Source of the DNA: Bifiguratus adelaidae
Taxonomy: Eukaryota > Mucoromycota > Endogonomycetes > Endogonales
Length of the DNA: 64,000 nucleotides
Assembly: GCA_002261195.1 (NCBI GenBank)
Contig: MVBO01000013.1
Span: 162,951 to 226,950 of the forward strand
Direction: 5' to 3'
The notes beneath the pieces are model-generated. The model was given only the letters and a program-made list of their open reading frames with translations. It had not been told where the DNA came from and searched no databases. Below, in pieces: positions 1-12,275 of the stretch; positions within the stretch are counted from its first letter, which is position 1; every line of letters begins with the position of its first letter. The translations under genes and the position numbers were made by a program.

Positions 1-1237
1 GCTCAGGAAGTCGCTGTTGGAGCGTCATTGAAAATGGTCTTCTGGGACAATGCATCGCCTGATCCGTACCTGCTTCTTTCGATTAATGGCTTCGCTGGTT
101 GCATTGATACCTTGTTGAATTCGGGTGTAATCCTCGGCAAGTTGAGTCAAGAGGGTGCCCTTCATGAAAAGCTGACAAATATTGTCAGAGATGGCACAAT
201 TTACACAGTGCTATCTACCTTGTATTTGTCTGTGGGAGAGCTAGCGGCGAGGAACTGGCGGGCAGCGTCTTGTCCGAGAATGGTAAGGGGATTATCGACC
301 GAGATGTTGAAGTGGTCAAGGATGGCATTCAAGTCTAGGCGCTTCGTCCCATGTACTTTGCCATTCTCTCCTTTGATTTTGTATCCATTAGAGCCATTCT
401 TTTTGAAACGTCGTTCGATGGTGATGCTTCCGCCAAAGGTTTCCGGCTCATAGGCATCTTCGCCTCGGTTCGAAATGCGGATGGAGACTTGACCAACACT
501 AGAATGACCTCAGTTAAATTGTTCTCAATGCCATGGTATCCTTACTTTGCTCCTTCACGAATAAGCGTTTTCAGATTGTGCGCTCGATTCGTTACGGTAG
601 CCTTTGCACCCAGAGCGACGGTGATACCAGTGAGAATAGCACTTTTCCCGCCTAAAGGGGATCATGAGTCGCTCCGAATCGCATATTCGACTCACTAACT
701 TACTTCCATTGTGTCCTACAATGAAGTTGATGTTTGGACCTAACCGCACATCTAACAACTTGTGGCACATAAAGTTGACGAGTTCAATGTGTTCAATGTG
801 TCCACTATCCTCAGAGTTCTAGGCAAACAGCAAGTGAGAAGGTATGTATTCTGGCTAGAACTACTTACAACAGCAGCTCGGGCTGTACCACTGCGCCTCG
901 TATGAGAAACTGGAGCCCCTTCTTCCTCTTCCTCGTCTTGAAGCTCGAAATCGTCGGACGATTGAGAGTCTTCTCGGTGACGTTGTCCATTACTACCGAT
1001 AGCTTGTGCCTTTGAAGCGGAAGGTTGAGACTCGTAGGATTCCTCAATGGAATCTTCCCTCGTAGGGCCTTCGTCTACTTTACGTCGCTTGCTCGCATCA
1101 CCCTATTGAGCGTGGTTAACGGCAAGGTTGTTGGAACTCCCCTCTACAACCTGTGGCAAGCGTTGCGATAAAGCTATGGCGCGAGACTCGAAGTCTTCCG
1201 TATCCGAGTCTGGCGTATACCCCAGGACGCGCTTCAT
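1..1237 (-). CDS. SMC6: SMC6, structural maintenance of chromosomes protein 6 (N-terminal part)
   Basis: This is the ATPase head subunit of the Smc5/6 complex, a nuclear complex acting in recombinational DNA repair and replication-fork stability. Spliced on the minus strand it gives an acidic tail starting [20 protein letters not shown], a basic patch (KRRKVDE, a possible nuclear signal) and then the Walker A loop IVGHNGSGKSAILT. Next come [20 protein letters not shown] and the SMC6-typical stretch [19 protein letters not shown]. At least five short introns are visible. One splits the Walker A glycines between 'NGS' and 'GK', and one seems to end just inside the left edge so that the last codons read RLPE. 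The coiled coils, hinge and C-terminal head lie outside the window. The start ATG is at 1237-1235, 46 bp from the stop of the upstream nucleoporin gene. The identification is firm; the first intron border is less certain. Confidence 0.93.
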
Positions 1238-1261
1238 TGCAAACTAATCCAAGAACGCGCT

Positions 1262-1288
1262 AATAAAATCGCGTTTTCGCGTTTTATT
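1262..1288. promoter_or_regulatory. Near-perfect CGCG palindrome in the SMC6 promoter
   Basis: A 27-bp inverted repeat with two CGCG cores separated by TTTT and flanked by AATAAAA/TTTTATT arms lies 25-51 bp upstream of the SMC6 start codon. It overlaps the stop codon of the nucleoporin gene. ACGCGA-like cores resemble binding sites of MBF/E2F-type cell-cycle factors, which would suit an S-phase gene. That function is inferred only. Confidence 0.4.
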
Positions 1289-3003
1289 GCAAACGCTCAA
1301 TGACATGCAAGTGTTCTTCTATGTGTTTTATGGACGACTGCAGGTGTTTGATCCCTTGGAGTTGATCACTGAGGGTAGTTTGAAGCATATCCAAGTGCAC
1401 TGGGGTGGTGCTGTATGATTGGTCTGTATGCGGAGTATGGTCTCTTTGTGTCTTGATGGTAAGCATTGTGTTGTATATCTTGTTGATCTTGGTATCAAAG
1501 GTCTCGGGTTGTTGCAATAGAGCTTGTAAATCAAGCATGCGCTTCAGGAATTGTTCTTCAGATGGTTCCAGCGGCTGTCCAGACATGGATAAAGCGGCTG
1601 TCCTGGACATGAGCTGGGGGCATAGGTTGTCAGGTTTGCGGAAGCGCGCGAGTTACTGCCTGATCTACCTTCAACAACCGATGAGCTACTATAGCAGTGT
1701 CCTGACGGTATCGATGAGCCTTTATGCTTGTCTCCAGATTGTTCTTCAGTCGCAGATTGTTGAGGGTGTCGGATATTTCGTCGAGTTTTTGCATGTGGAG
1801 GCGCGAAATACGTTCTTGCATCATCGTCCTCCTTTTGATGTCTTCAAACCCTGTAAAGAGAACCGGAACCATACTTCAGATGCATTAAAGCCCTATACAT
1901 TTCGCTTTATTATCAACAAGACACTTACCATGTTGGATCTGGATTCCGGCGCTGCGCTTCCTGCCATAAATCTAGTGGTTGATTGGGCGGACACTGATAA
2001 TATTGCACTTCTGAGGGATGCACCATATTATAAAAGTAATGCTAAGGTTTCGAATAAGCGTCAATCGCACACAACGCAAATCTTTGGACTTACCTTAAAT
2101 ATACAGTCTGGTGACGCTGGGTCCCAGGAGGCCTTGAGCTTGTTAAGTCTTTCTTTTTGCTCTGCAGTAGTCGCATCATCTAGAATGTGGTCAATACTAG
2201 CATCGGCAGAGAAATCGTGCCACGCATTCATACATACCCAACGACTTTCTTGCTATCGTGGGTATAGAAGGTGCAACGGAAGGGGCAAAAGAAGTGTTGA
2301 AGGTTAGAGATGGAATTATCGAAGAAGATGAGGTTGAAGTTGTACCGGATTTAGGGGCAGAAGTGATGACGGATGCGGTGAATGCTGATGATGTGCTACC
2401 GCTAGTCACGGAAGGCGTGGAAGTGGAGATTGACGTGGAGGCAGTGGATCCTGGGGTAGATGAAGCAGTTTGGCTGGCATTGGGAGCCGAAGAAGCGAAA
2501 GAGGAGGAGAAAGAGAAGGTTGGGGTATCCTTGTTTGACGTAGAGGTGAACGAAAAAGTTGGCGGGGCATGAGTAGCGCTCGTGGAAGGCGCTTCACTCT
2601 CTGCAATCCAATGTGCGAGATGAATCGACGGAGGCTCAACATGAATTGAATACTCACTTTGTACGGAAGGACTGCCAAAGCTAAAGGCGAAGGTTGAAGC
2701 GCTTGCAGGTGTCGAGGTTACGGAAGTTTTTGCAGGCGTGAATCCTCCAAAAGAAAACGCAGAGCCGGGAGAGGAATTCCCCAAAGTAGCTGGCGTAGAT
2801 GTTGCGGATAGTCCAAAAGTTGGCGTGCCTGTACCTGACGTAATACCACCGTCAGGTGTCCCTACATCTACGTTAGGTTTCATCCTTTGCATCAGCATTG
2901 CTCCATACATACCGGGCATTTGGAGCACAAAATTGAATTGCGACCCTTCCTGTTCCGGTGCACGCCCTTTCCGACTATGCGCGAGCTTCTTCTTAAAGGA
3001 CAT
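1284..3003 (-). CDS. NUP57: Nucleoporin Nup54/Nup57 (central channel FG nucleoporin)
   Basis: This is a subunit of the Nsp1/Nup62-type channel complex of the nuclear pore. The N-terminal half is Ser/Thr/Pro-rich with sparse FG-type motifs (TFGLSATS, FSFGGFTPAK, FAFSFGSPS, TFSFTSTS). Then follows IDHILDDATTAEQKERLNKL, the family signature before the structured region. Next exons give LKASWDPASPDCIFK, HYFYNMVHPSEVQYYQCPP, and a coiled-coil C-terminus containing VPVLFTGFEDIKRR and TSIKAHRYRQDTAIVAHRLL. The last exon ends in EEHLHVIERLQ. At least four introns are present. The start is uncertain: I chose MSFKKKLAHS at 3003, but an upstream exon, or an initiator at MYGAMLMQRM, is possible. It is divergent from the aminotransferase gene. 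Confidence 0.88.
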
Positions 3004-3157
3004 GTCAGGATCGACGTCTTTGGAACACTCGCACCACTGTGTCAAGGAACGCGTTCGGATCACGTGATTCAGGTTTCCTTCTTGGGATCGGCAAGCGAAC
3101 TGCCGTTGTCTCTTGAACGTTGCGCATTGAGGCTACATTGCAGTACTGAATTGAGTT

Positions 3158-4770
3158 ATGAGTCCATCAAACGGTGTAAAGGGCTGGAATGTTACTGCAA
3201 CTCGAGTATCCAAACGAACGGTTAACCCTATTCGCCAAATCGTGGATAACTTGAAGGTTGTTCCGAACCCTGACAAGCCTATGATCTCTATGGGCATTGG
3301 TACGTTGATAACTGGTGATGGGAGGAATGATCCTACTCATGCCTTCTCCTGACTAGGCGATCCTACAGTTTTTGGGAACTTTGAGGTGCCTGACAGCGTT
3401 AATGATGCGATGATTGAAGTACTAAAGACCAAGAAATACAATGGGTACTTTCCGGCCTCAGGTAGGATATGGCAGCACTGCCAACAGAGCTTTGCTGATC
3501 CGGACAAACCAGGATCTGATGCCGCGCGTGAAGCGGTCGCCAGGAAATTCAATACAACCCAAGCACCTCTGGAAAAGAAGGATGTGCTCATTGCAAGTGG
3601 AGCATCTGGTGCTCTAGACATTGCTATTGGCGCACTGTGTGAGGAAGGAAGCACCATACTTATTCCGCGGCCTGGATACTCTCTTTATGAGACACTTGCT
3701 TCCACCAAGGGTATTGATTTCAAGTACTACGATCTCATTGTGAGTCGCTACAAGAGTTTCCCATTGGTTGAATTATTTACCATGATTATCATTAGCCGGA
3801 TAGAAATTGGGAAGCTGACCTAAGCCAGCTCGAGTCATTGATCGACTCAAAGACCTCTTGCATTCTTGTCAACAAGTAAGTGCCCTATTCAGCGATAAAC
3901 ATGTAGCTAATGCATCATTAGCCCTTCGAATCCGTGTGGTTCAGTGTACACAAAGAAACACTTGTTAGATGTCATCAACCTGTGCAAAAAGCATCATATC
4001 CCCATCATCGCCGACGAGATTTACGCCGACATGGTATTTTCTGGATTTTCGTTCCACTCTATGGCGTCGCTTACGCAAGATGTTCCCATGCTCGTGATAG
4101 GCGGTCTCGCCAAGCAGTATCTGATCCCAGGCTGGCGCGTTGGATGGATTCTAGTTTATGATTATGTTCACGCTTTTGATAGCGAGGTTCGAGATGGTCT
4201 CGAACGATTGACGCAACTTATAGTCGGCGCAAACTCTGTGGTGCAGGGCGCTCTTCCAAAAATCCTTCACGAGACGCCAAAATCGTTCTATAGTGACACC
4301 TTGAAACAATTGGAGGTAAGCCTCGCCTTTTGATCGCTTGTACATGATGTGTATCTCACGCCTGCTAGGGCAACGCTCAATTGACCAAGGAGAGACTGAG
4401 TGCCATTCCAGGCTTGCAAGTTATCGTGCCTCAAGGAGCTATGTATGTCATGGTAAGTCTAGGCCGGACAGTGTGTATACATCAGCTCACCATGTTCTGT
4501 ATCTGGATAGGTTGGCATCGACTTGAAGCAGTTCAAGGGCTTCTCATCCGATCTTGATTTCACAGAGAAACTCATTAGCGAGGAGTCGGTCCTATGTCTT
4601 CCTGGACAGGTAAGTCGACCTATTGCTCGATCATGCGCCTGCTAACGTACTCCCTGTAACAGTGCTTCAAGTATCCCAATTTTTTCAGAATTGTCATCAC
4701 CCCACCCAAGGGCAAACTCGAGGAGGCCTACACACGAATGGCCGAATTCTGCTCCCGTCATCACGTCTAG
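3158..4770 (+). CDS. Tyrosine aminotransferase-like class I PLP enzyme
   Basis: This is a cytosolic pyridoxal-phosphate aminotransferase of the tyrosine aminotransferase family, moving amino groups from aromatic amino acids to 2-oxoglutarate. Seven exons (3158-3299, 3357-3739, 3796-3875, 3922-4315, 4369-4452, 4511-4609, 4663-4770) give 429 residues, close to the family length. Motifs include NPIRQIVDNL and DPTVFGNF near the N-terminus, PRPGYSLYETLA, LVNNPSNPCGSVY, IIADEIYADMVF (the PLP-ring aspartate) and GLAKQYLIPGWRVGW with the Schiff-base lysine. The arginine of FFRIVITPP near the C-terminus matches the carboxylate-binding arginine. All frames join cleanly. Substrate preference among tyrosine, phenylalanine and kynurenine cannot be read from sequence. 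The stop faces that of ADE8, 35 bp away. Confidence 0.92.
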
Positions 4771-4805
4771 ACATTTTAATAAATCGAGGAAGATCAACAA
4801 CGACA

Positions 4806-5399
4806 TCATTTCTGCGCAAGCACCGCTCTGGTGGCCGCTACAATAAGTTTGTGTTCTCTAGCGTGTATCCGCGCTTCCAAATCCTCCAAAGAATCACCTT
4901 CTTGAATCTCAATGTCTTCTTGCATGACCACGTCGCCTCGATCCACCGCAGGAATGACCTTGTGCACCATGATGCCAGTCTTATTTATCTCTCCTCGCTT
5001 GTACGCTTCAAAGGCCCTCTCGATAGCGTGCGCACCATCGAATTGTCCTGGTAATGCTGGATGCAAATTGATGATGTCGGTAGGCAAATGCTCCAAAAAC
5101 TCGGCAGATAGAATATGCATGAAACCCGCCAGAATAACGAGGTCAGGCTTAGCACCATTGACAAGCTTTGCAAGCTCCAGATCATACTCTACTCGTGTCT
5201 TGCCGGCGTCCTTAAAGGCCTTCAATGTAAGCACCTCGGTCGGAATACCAGCATTGTGAGCTCTCTCAAGACCAAATGCGGCTTTCTTGTTGGAGATCAC
5301 AAGTGCAATCTCCGCATCGAGGCTCTTGTCCGCGATAGCATCAATAATTGCCTGTAGATTAGAGCCATTGCCAGATATCAAAACGACAAGGCGATGCAT
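4806..5399 (-). CDS. ADE8: Phosphoribosylglycinamide formyltransferase (GART)
   Basis: This enzyme catalyses the third step of de novo purine synthesis, transferring a formyl group from 10-formyl-THF to GAR to make FGAR. It is a single exon of 197 residues, the usual length of monofunctional fungal and bacterial PurN-type enzymes. It opens with MHRLVVLISGNGSNLQAIID (phosphate loop GNGSN). It carries LVILAGFMHILS, the catalytic segment INLHPALPG (Asn and His) and GIMVHKVIPAVDRGDVV with the third catalytic residue, Asp. The start at 5399 is only 34 bp from the divergent start of the next gene, so the two probably share a promoter. Confidence 0.96.
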   Translation of the reverse strand: MHRLVVLISGNGSNLQAIIDAIADKSLDAEIALVISNKKAAFGLERAHNAGIPTEVLTLKAFKDAGKTRVEYDLELAKLVNGAKPDLVILAGFMHILSAEFLEHLPTDIINLHPALPGQFDGAHAIERAFEAYKRGEINKTGIMVHKVIPAVDRGDVVMQEDIEIQEGDSLEDLEARIHAREHKLIVAATRAVLAQK

Positions 5400-5433
5400 G
5401 GCAAAGTAGAGAGAGAGATGTCCAAATTAAGTG

Positions 5434-6232
5434 ATGGTCTTGACGCGAACCGGATCAACGCAGACGGAAAAGAAAGGCAAAAAGAGGAAGAGAACGTCGC
5501 ATGAGCCGGTCAAAGGACATATTGGCGAAGCGTCAGAAGAACGGCAACCTAGTTCAGCGGCTCTTGCTCAGGAAGAAGGAGAGAATGGAGTGAATACTGA
5601 GAAGACCAAGAACAAACCAGAACGGCGCATGCAAGGCACTCGATTGGTAGAAGGTCACCTGAAAGCGTGGCAGGACCTTATACAAAAGCAAAACAATTAT
5701 CTCGTGAACGATGAGCTCTATTCGCACTTGAAGACGGCAAGTAATTGTCCCGACCTTACGAGCGAGACATTGAGACTAACGAAGATGTTAGTTGTGGGAA
5801 GTAGGAGCCCTACAAGTGCCTTTCAATGGCGATAATACCAGCTATGTCAACGTTTACAATGCCATCGGTGCTTTATTTGCCAATGGGCAGAATGAATCGG
5901 CGTCGATGGACCTGCGAACGTTGAACGACCCGGGTAAGCAACAGCGAGCTGTTTCGACATGGAGCGCAACGCTAAGATGCTATTCCATAGAAGAAAAGAT
6001 CTTAAGGACACTCATGTTCAATATGCATAAACGCTTATCCGGATCGGCGACCGAACCAGCTCGTCAGTTTGCGGAGCAACAACGACGAATCAAGCAAGAG
6101 ACAGCATCGTGTAACCCGGGAGCCATGCACAAGGAGCAGATACAGCAAGCATTGCTCAATCCGCTCCGGGTTCCAGCCAAAATGGATATTTTTGGCGCTG
6201 AGCGACCGAAGAAAGCGAGAAACAAGGACTAG
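5434..6232 (+). CDS. Unknown basic nuclear-type protein
   Basis: I do not recognise this protein. Exons 5434-5786 and 5842-6232 are joined by a 55-nt intron (donor GTTAGT, acceptor ACCAG) and give 247 residues. The N-terminal 65 residues are lysine- and glutamate-rich and contain a likely nuclear signal (KKGKKRKRTS). The middle part is helical (LVEGHLKAWQDLIQKQNNYL, then ETLRLTKIYVNVYNAIGALF). The C-terminus is basic and ends in AERPKKARNKD. Nuclear or nucleolar localisation is only a guess from composition. Without the intron the frame would break near 5790. An out-of-frame upstream ATG at 5418 opens a 27-codon reading frame that overlaps the start and might lower translation. Confidence 0.7.
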
Positions 6233-6265
6233 TGAACTATCTATGTGTCAGCATCTGTACAGTAT

Positions 6266-9224
6266 CTACACGCGCCATTTTTGGATAGGATTGCTCCGTT
6301 GGAGGCACTCAGCCGCAGCTGCATCTCGCTCCTTGTCCATTCCCAACTCGTTGTACAGGAGTGCTTGAAGATGCAGACACTTGACGATGCCTTCCTCATC
6401 CATAATCTGGGTATACCCTGGAAATAGTGTTAAATTCTCGCCTTTTTGAAAACACACGACGCAACTCACATGTGTGTGCTCGCTGACAATGTCCAAGTAC
6501 GCGTTGATAAAACGATGGAGGACGGTCTGCCACCTGAATTAAACACCATGACCGCAGCAAGGGAAACGACTCACCAGTGCCCAATTCTCCAGCTGCACAC
6601 AACAATGCTGTTGCATACGTATAATAGGCAGCCGCTTGTAATTGAGGGAGATCTGCGCTCAGAATCTGTCCACCATGGTTAGACAGGAATGCATTTGCTC
6701 TTCAGAATGTTACCTGAGGAATCACTGCTTCCAATGTTTTACAGGCCTGAATACTCAGACCGAGATTCAGCAATTGCTCGCAAAGCGAGACAATGGCCTC
6801 ATTATTGATGTGACGTAGTCGACATTGTTCGCTCACGGAGATGCACTGTAAAAGAAGTGGTATGGCACGCGTCATGGAGCCATATTTCTGTGTATGTGGT
6901 GAGTCATCACAAAGACCTAGGTCCATGAAATTACCTACAATATGCAAACGAGCCATGGCAAGCCAGATGTTGAGTTGCTCTTCTTGACTGGTGCCTTTTA
7001 CGTTCGCAGCATCCGCATGCAGGGAGAATATCGTCTTTGGGATAGTCGATGAGAAATGATATGTCTGTTGTTCGTCACTTACTCGGGCTGGATCGTATTC
7101 GGCCTCTGAAAGGTCCGACCAAGAGAATCGGCTAGATGACATGGCAGTATCAGCCACTGCTGCTCACTTTTGTTGCAATTACACATACCTAGGGAAATCT
7201 TGCCAAGAGGTGGATGGCTCCGAAGCCTGACAAAGGTATGAGGAAAAGACGATGAACGAATCAACAATTCGAGATCTGTCACTCCTGGCTTCTACATACC
7301 TTGCCAAGTCGTTGTTCAAGAGCGAGACGAAGATCAGCAGTATCCTGGACGTTCGGCCCTCTTGACAGGACGAGATCCGTGTACAATGAAGACAAAATAG
7401 GTTGTCCTGAAGGAAGGTTTTAGCCATAACGGCCGATCGACCGATGGTTGCACTCACCAAAATGCTTCCATAGATTGGCAATACAGAGATTGGTCATATC
7501 TCTCATGTTCTTTAGGCTGTGCGTGTTGTTGATGACGGATGATGACAACATATGGCGGAGAGTCGCGTCTGGTGCTACACCCTGTTTGTGGCATGAGTAA
7601 ATTTAGCAAAGAACGAGCAGATAATCACGATACCTGATCCAAGTAATGCATAGCGACTTGCAGGTGGTGCAAACTCGTCAGGTAGGGAAAAGGAATGGCC
7701 TCTCCGGCCTCAGGCACCCCTTGATCTGTACGTAAAATGTTGTTTATATCAAGACGAGCAATGTCATGACCGCGCTTTGTCAGTTGCGAAGCAAGACTAT
7801 GGAGCAAAACATTAGGCATGTTTGCTAAAGATGAGAACAAATAACTTGCAATACCTCATGGCAAAGCTCACTCCCGCAAAATCTCCGTTCTCTCTTGCTA
7901 CGTGTACGGCTTCTTCGACCGTCGCCCACACTTGTTGAGGTTGCCCAAAAAGCGTTTCAAGCATGGCTAGATTCAAGAGTGCATATTGATATAACGAGCT
8001 AGCAGACCGGGTCAATTGAGCAATGCCACATGAAGCGAATCCTTACCTTTCGCGATAAATGAGAGAATAGTCAAAAAAACGTCGCGTTTGACTGATGGCA
8101 TTTTCGTGGTCCATGACTCGAGTCGCGTTCAAAGCTCTATTGACCTGTCAGTTGTCTGCCGTTGTCGGTCAACTTGCGCAATTGACATACCGGACGAAAT
8201 GAAACTTTGCCAAGTACGGTGCTTCAGCTTGTGCTTTCGACAAGTAACCGTTGAGGTCGGCAAAGCCCATGTCCTCTTTGTGGTCTACAAACAATTCAAT
8301 TCGTGTCTCGCGCAGTTTTATGACACTTACTGAGAAGTTGACTTACTTTCAAGTCCAGAAATCGTTCTTCATCATGCACAGATTGGGGAATTCGTTCGAT
8401 ATCTTAACACTGATGTGAGATGGTGCCACAGCTGAGCATGAACGCCTAGTAAATTTACCCTTTTCATCTGATTCTCCAGTCAAACCATCTATCCATTTTA
8501 TGGTCGCATTTTTCAAATGGCATACTTCTTCGAATGCAAGCCGCATCAGTGCTAAGCGAGACCTTCGGACAAATACACCAAACAAACTGCCTTTGTACTA
8601 GGTTGCGTGAGTTTCACACAATGTAGAGTGATGCACATGACCTTACCAGGACTAGATTATCTCGGCCCAGCTGGATCAACGTGACCACGTTAACTATAGA
8701 CGATTGTAATACCATTTGCACTAGCGTACCTCCTTATCTGAATCTTCATACATGGGCAACAGCCATCGTAGACCTTCGAAATGCATTAGACCGCGATTTG
8801 CAGTAGACATTATCAGGCTCGGGAATTCACCTTCAAAGAGATCATAGAGATCATCGGGAGTCTGTATGTGTTTGAGCTTTCAACACGTCTTGTTAGCACC
8901 ACATGCGCAAAGAGTAACGTCTGGTCAACACTCACGCGGTCAAGTAAGAGCTCCTCAGGAGACGTATTTCCCCCTACAGCCTCCGTGAGTTGCTCGCAAA
9001 GCTCACTGAGAGTCGGTTCCTTGGCACTTGCATTGCTCTAAGTGATTGGCATGAGCTCTCGAGTGTCCGTTGACCTGCAAGCACCAAGCACGACTTACGC
9101 AAAGGCAGTCGACGAGAAATCCAAGAATCGGCTGAACAACATCACTTGCAAACTGGAAAAAGCAAAAGCTCTCGACAAGCACAAGAAGAGCAATCTTGTA
9201 AGGTGTCAGATAGATGGCAACCAT
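6266..9224 (-). CDS. APC5: Anaphase-promoting complex subunit 5 (APC5)
   Basis: This is a TPR scaffold subunit of the anaphase-promoting complex, the ubiquitin ligase that drives mitotic exit. The N-terminus MVAIYLTPYKIALLVLVESF matches the conserved APC5 start. Downstream exons include LSELCEQLTEAVGGNTSPEE, HFEGLRWLLPMYEDSDKE, and the APC5-type TPR stretch ALLNLAMLETLFGQPQQVWA followed by TVEEAVHVARENGDFAGVSF. The C-terminus carries VKCLHLQALLYNELGMDKER and ends in NPIQKWRV. The gene is broken into many small exons by introns of about 45-70 nt, so the full protein was not assembled. The outer limits and family are sound, but internal borders are not listed. The next gene downstream converges with it, 33 bp from stop to stop. 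Confidence 0.85.
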
Positions 9225-9706
9225 AGAGTCATGTCACCCAATGTCTGCTCCAAAAAGAACCTCGTCTAGACGCGAATTTGACGCGCTCTTTATCGCGTAA
9301 TTGGTTGCAATGGTAGCGCAGCAACTTGCGCGAGTACAAAGATAGAATGGATGCCATGGTAGCGCACATGAGTCATGCTCCATGGTTATCGAACCTTCAT
9401 CGATCGACACTGCTAGACCTTCCATGATGTTAGATATCGATGTATATAGATATATAGCAATGATATACAACACAACATTGTCATTTCCCTTGTCACTCTC
9501 CATGATACCGAGCCCTTAACTATAGACCATGCAGCTCCATGCCTTTAAGCGCTCACTTGGCAAGGCTTGACAGACCTTAAACAATGGGATTGAATTCTTG
9601 CATAAAGGCACGTGGAAAGCTTCTTGTGTAAAGGGTGGGTTAGCATGGGTGACAGCCCGCGCATGGTGAGTGGTATTGACGACTGGTCATGCGCTCATGA
9701 CCTTGC
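9225..9706. other. Intergenic region between divergent APC5 and YMR1 genes
   Basis: These 480 bases hold only short unsupported reading frames. They contain an AT-rich run (TAGATATATAGCAATGATATA) near 9450 and presumably carry both promoters. I see no recognisable element. Confidence 0.5.
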
Positions 9707-12275
9707 ATGCAGTTTACAAGGGTGATTATATGTGAAGGTGAACGTAACGCGGCTGGACAAGTCCATGTTAAAGGACACAGTTTGCACTTACAACGGCAAA
9801 GGCAGAGTGAGAAGGAGGTGGAGGAAGAGGTGGAGGTATGGCACGGTCGTCTGAGCATCTCAGACTCACAGCGTGCTCACTGTCACGCAGATTCCGCTCA
9901 CCATTGTGTCGAGCGTGGAGAGATTACCGCCGCAGACCTTGCCGCACGACTTTGCCGCGTTGGCGAAGCGACTATCCATTCCAGCCTCACCTGGTCTTCT
10001 AGTCTTTCCGATCGCTGTCAAAAGGCATGACTTTGTCAAAACTTGGTTATGGATGTTTGACGAAAGAGAAGCCATTGACCTTGTGGATACGATGATGCTG
10101 TCGGCATGTCTGAGTAAGTATCGAGGCAGTGTCGTCACGTTATCCTGTTATTCACGGTTGCGGTGAATCCACAGCTTCTCCAAAGGAGCTACCTGCTTAC
10201 AGACGACCGCCGCAAGAAGTGATCTCTGATTTCAATGGATGGCATGTCTATGGGCGGCGGCGAGAGTTTGAGCGCATGTTAGGCGTTCGGACCAATGCGT
10301 GGCGATGGACTGACATTAATAAAACATATACCGTGAGTAACAAACGGCAGCCTTTATCAGTTGCTCACATTGCCTTGATCAGCTGTGTCCTACTTACCCA
10401 GCAGAACTGATGGTTCCATCTGCTACACAAGATGAGGATTTATGGAATGCTGCAAAGTATCGCAGCAAGGCACGAATACCTGTCCTGTCTTATCTTCACT
10501 GGGGAAATATGGTGAGCCCTTCGCAAATACGTTTTGGGCAGCGCTAATGTTACCAAAGGCCACTATTACGCGCTCATCCCAGCCTATGCCCGGATTGACC
10601 TTGACGCGTTCTCAGCACGATGAGCAGCTCATATCGGCCATATTTGCAACCAATCTTCCGGCCCCTCTCGCTAACGGTCAGATTATTTACGGTTCAAAAG
10701 CGGCCAATCTGATCATTGATGCACGCCCAGCTGCTAATGCCATGGTCATGACCGCCATGGGTGCTGGAACGGAGAACATGGAGAATTACAAAATGTGTAC
10801 CAAATTGTACATGGGTATCGACAATATTCACGTCGTACGGGACAGTCTCAATCGGCTCTACGATGGTGAGATGGGCATAGTTGCTTTGGTTTTCTTTAAT
10901 TCATCATTCTGTTACAGTTATCAACGGCTCAGAACCCCTCAATACCGCCATTGGACGACAAGCGCTTGCACGCACAAATTGGTTAAAGCATCTCTCCTCC
11001 ATTATTGACGCAACCAATATCATCATCAAGAATGTTCACATCTACAATTCGCATGTCCTTGTGCATTGTTCGGATGGCTGGGATCGGACTGCGCAGCTCG
11101 TTGCCCTTTCAGAACTCTGCATGGATCCTTACTATCGGACGTTGATAGGATTCCAAGTGCTCATCGAAAAGGAGTGGATATCTTTTGGACACAAATTCAC
11201 GGATCGATGTGGACATTTAGCACAGGACAAGAGTTTCCTCAACTTGCAGAGCATGAATGCTACCGGTCCAGCTTCGGCGCTCAAGGACATGCAACAAAAG
11301 CTGTACAACTCCAAGTTTTATTCACGAGAAACATCCCCCATATTCCACCAATTTCTTGACTGCGTATTCCAGATTCATAGACAATACCCGCAACGCTTTG
11401 AATTTAACGCTGCCTTTCTCAAGGAACTCCACTACCAGGTCTACGCATGTCAATACGGCACTTTTCTGTTCAATTGCGAACGTGAGCGAATAGCAGCAAA
11501 CGCCGAAACGCAAACAAAATCAGTTTGGGATTACTTCCAGATTCATCGCGACAAGTACATCAACCTCGAGTTTCAACCCAAAGAGATGGATTTTGGCGTT
11601 GATGGAAGCGTCCTATTCCCAAGCAGCAAAAATCTCATGTACTGGGCCGATCTGTTTCACCTATCAGAGACTGAGCTGAACAGCGAGGTCAAGGACGACT
11701 TGCTCATGCAACACATGTCCACCGTGTCATCTGGTTCTGCAAGTTCTCTAATCGGGACTGACCCGTTGGATAATGCGGCCACTGCTCCAGGCACCTCAGG
11801 TCCCAACAATCGTGAAAAGCAACAGGAAATGACCGCGAATGGCGATAGTATGGTGGAAGAGTCATCCTCATCGTCGCGAACGGCAAGCTCTTTGGATCTT
11901 GGTGGGGACCTAGCTCCCATTCGTCCCACGACAATAGGGTCGAAATTAGCCGGCCGTTTGGCACAGCTCCGACTAGGCATGGAAGATGTGGTCTACGGGA
12001 GAGGTCGTTCGAGAAGCGAAGAGCAGACTCAAGGCAATGACGTGATACATACCGATGGCACGAATCACCCGGTCAAGCGATCCAGCAGTGTTTCAGAAGG
12101 TGTACAGGTCTCTCCCATCACCGAGCAACCAATTGTTGCCGAAACTACCCGTCTGTCGCGACCACCAACCACGAATACCGCGATTCCGCGCTCTACCGAA
12201 GAAACGACGTTATCCACATCGGTTGATGCCATGTCTCGCACACCTTCCTCAAGTTCCGTCACCATTGCTACGTAA
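9707..12275 (+). CDS. YMR1: Myotubularin-family phosphatidylinositol-3-phosphatase
   Basis: This is a lipid phosphatase removing the 3-phosphate of PI3P (and PI(3,5)P2) on endosomal and vacuolar membranes. Exons 9707-9835, 9891-10113, 10175-10332, 10383-10511, 10559-10865 and 10918-12275 give 767 residues. The order is a short PH-GRAM domain (AGQVHVKGHSLHLQRQRQSE, IPLTIVSSVERLPPQTLPHD), then the catalytic domain with DFNGWHVYGRRREFERMLGV, RIPVLSYLHWGNMATITRSS and the active-site loop VHCSDGWDRTAQL (CX5R, Cys nucleophile). It ends with a Ser/Thr-rich, probably disordered tail of some 190 residues after NLMYWADLF. The initiator is the first in-frame ATG of exon 1. The catalytic residues are intact, so it should be active. 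Confidence 0.93.

Noticed and set aside
5787-5804. An 18-nt intron in the unknown gene next to ADE8
   Set aside because: It does not restore the frame. A 55-nt intron (5787-5841) with normal ends does.
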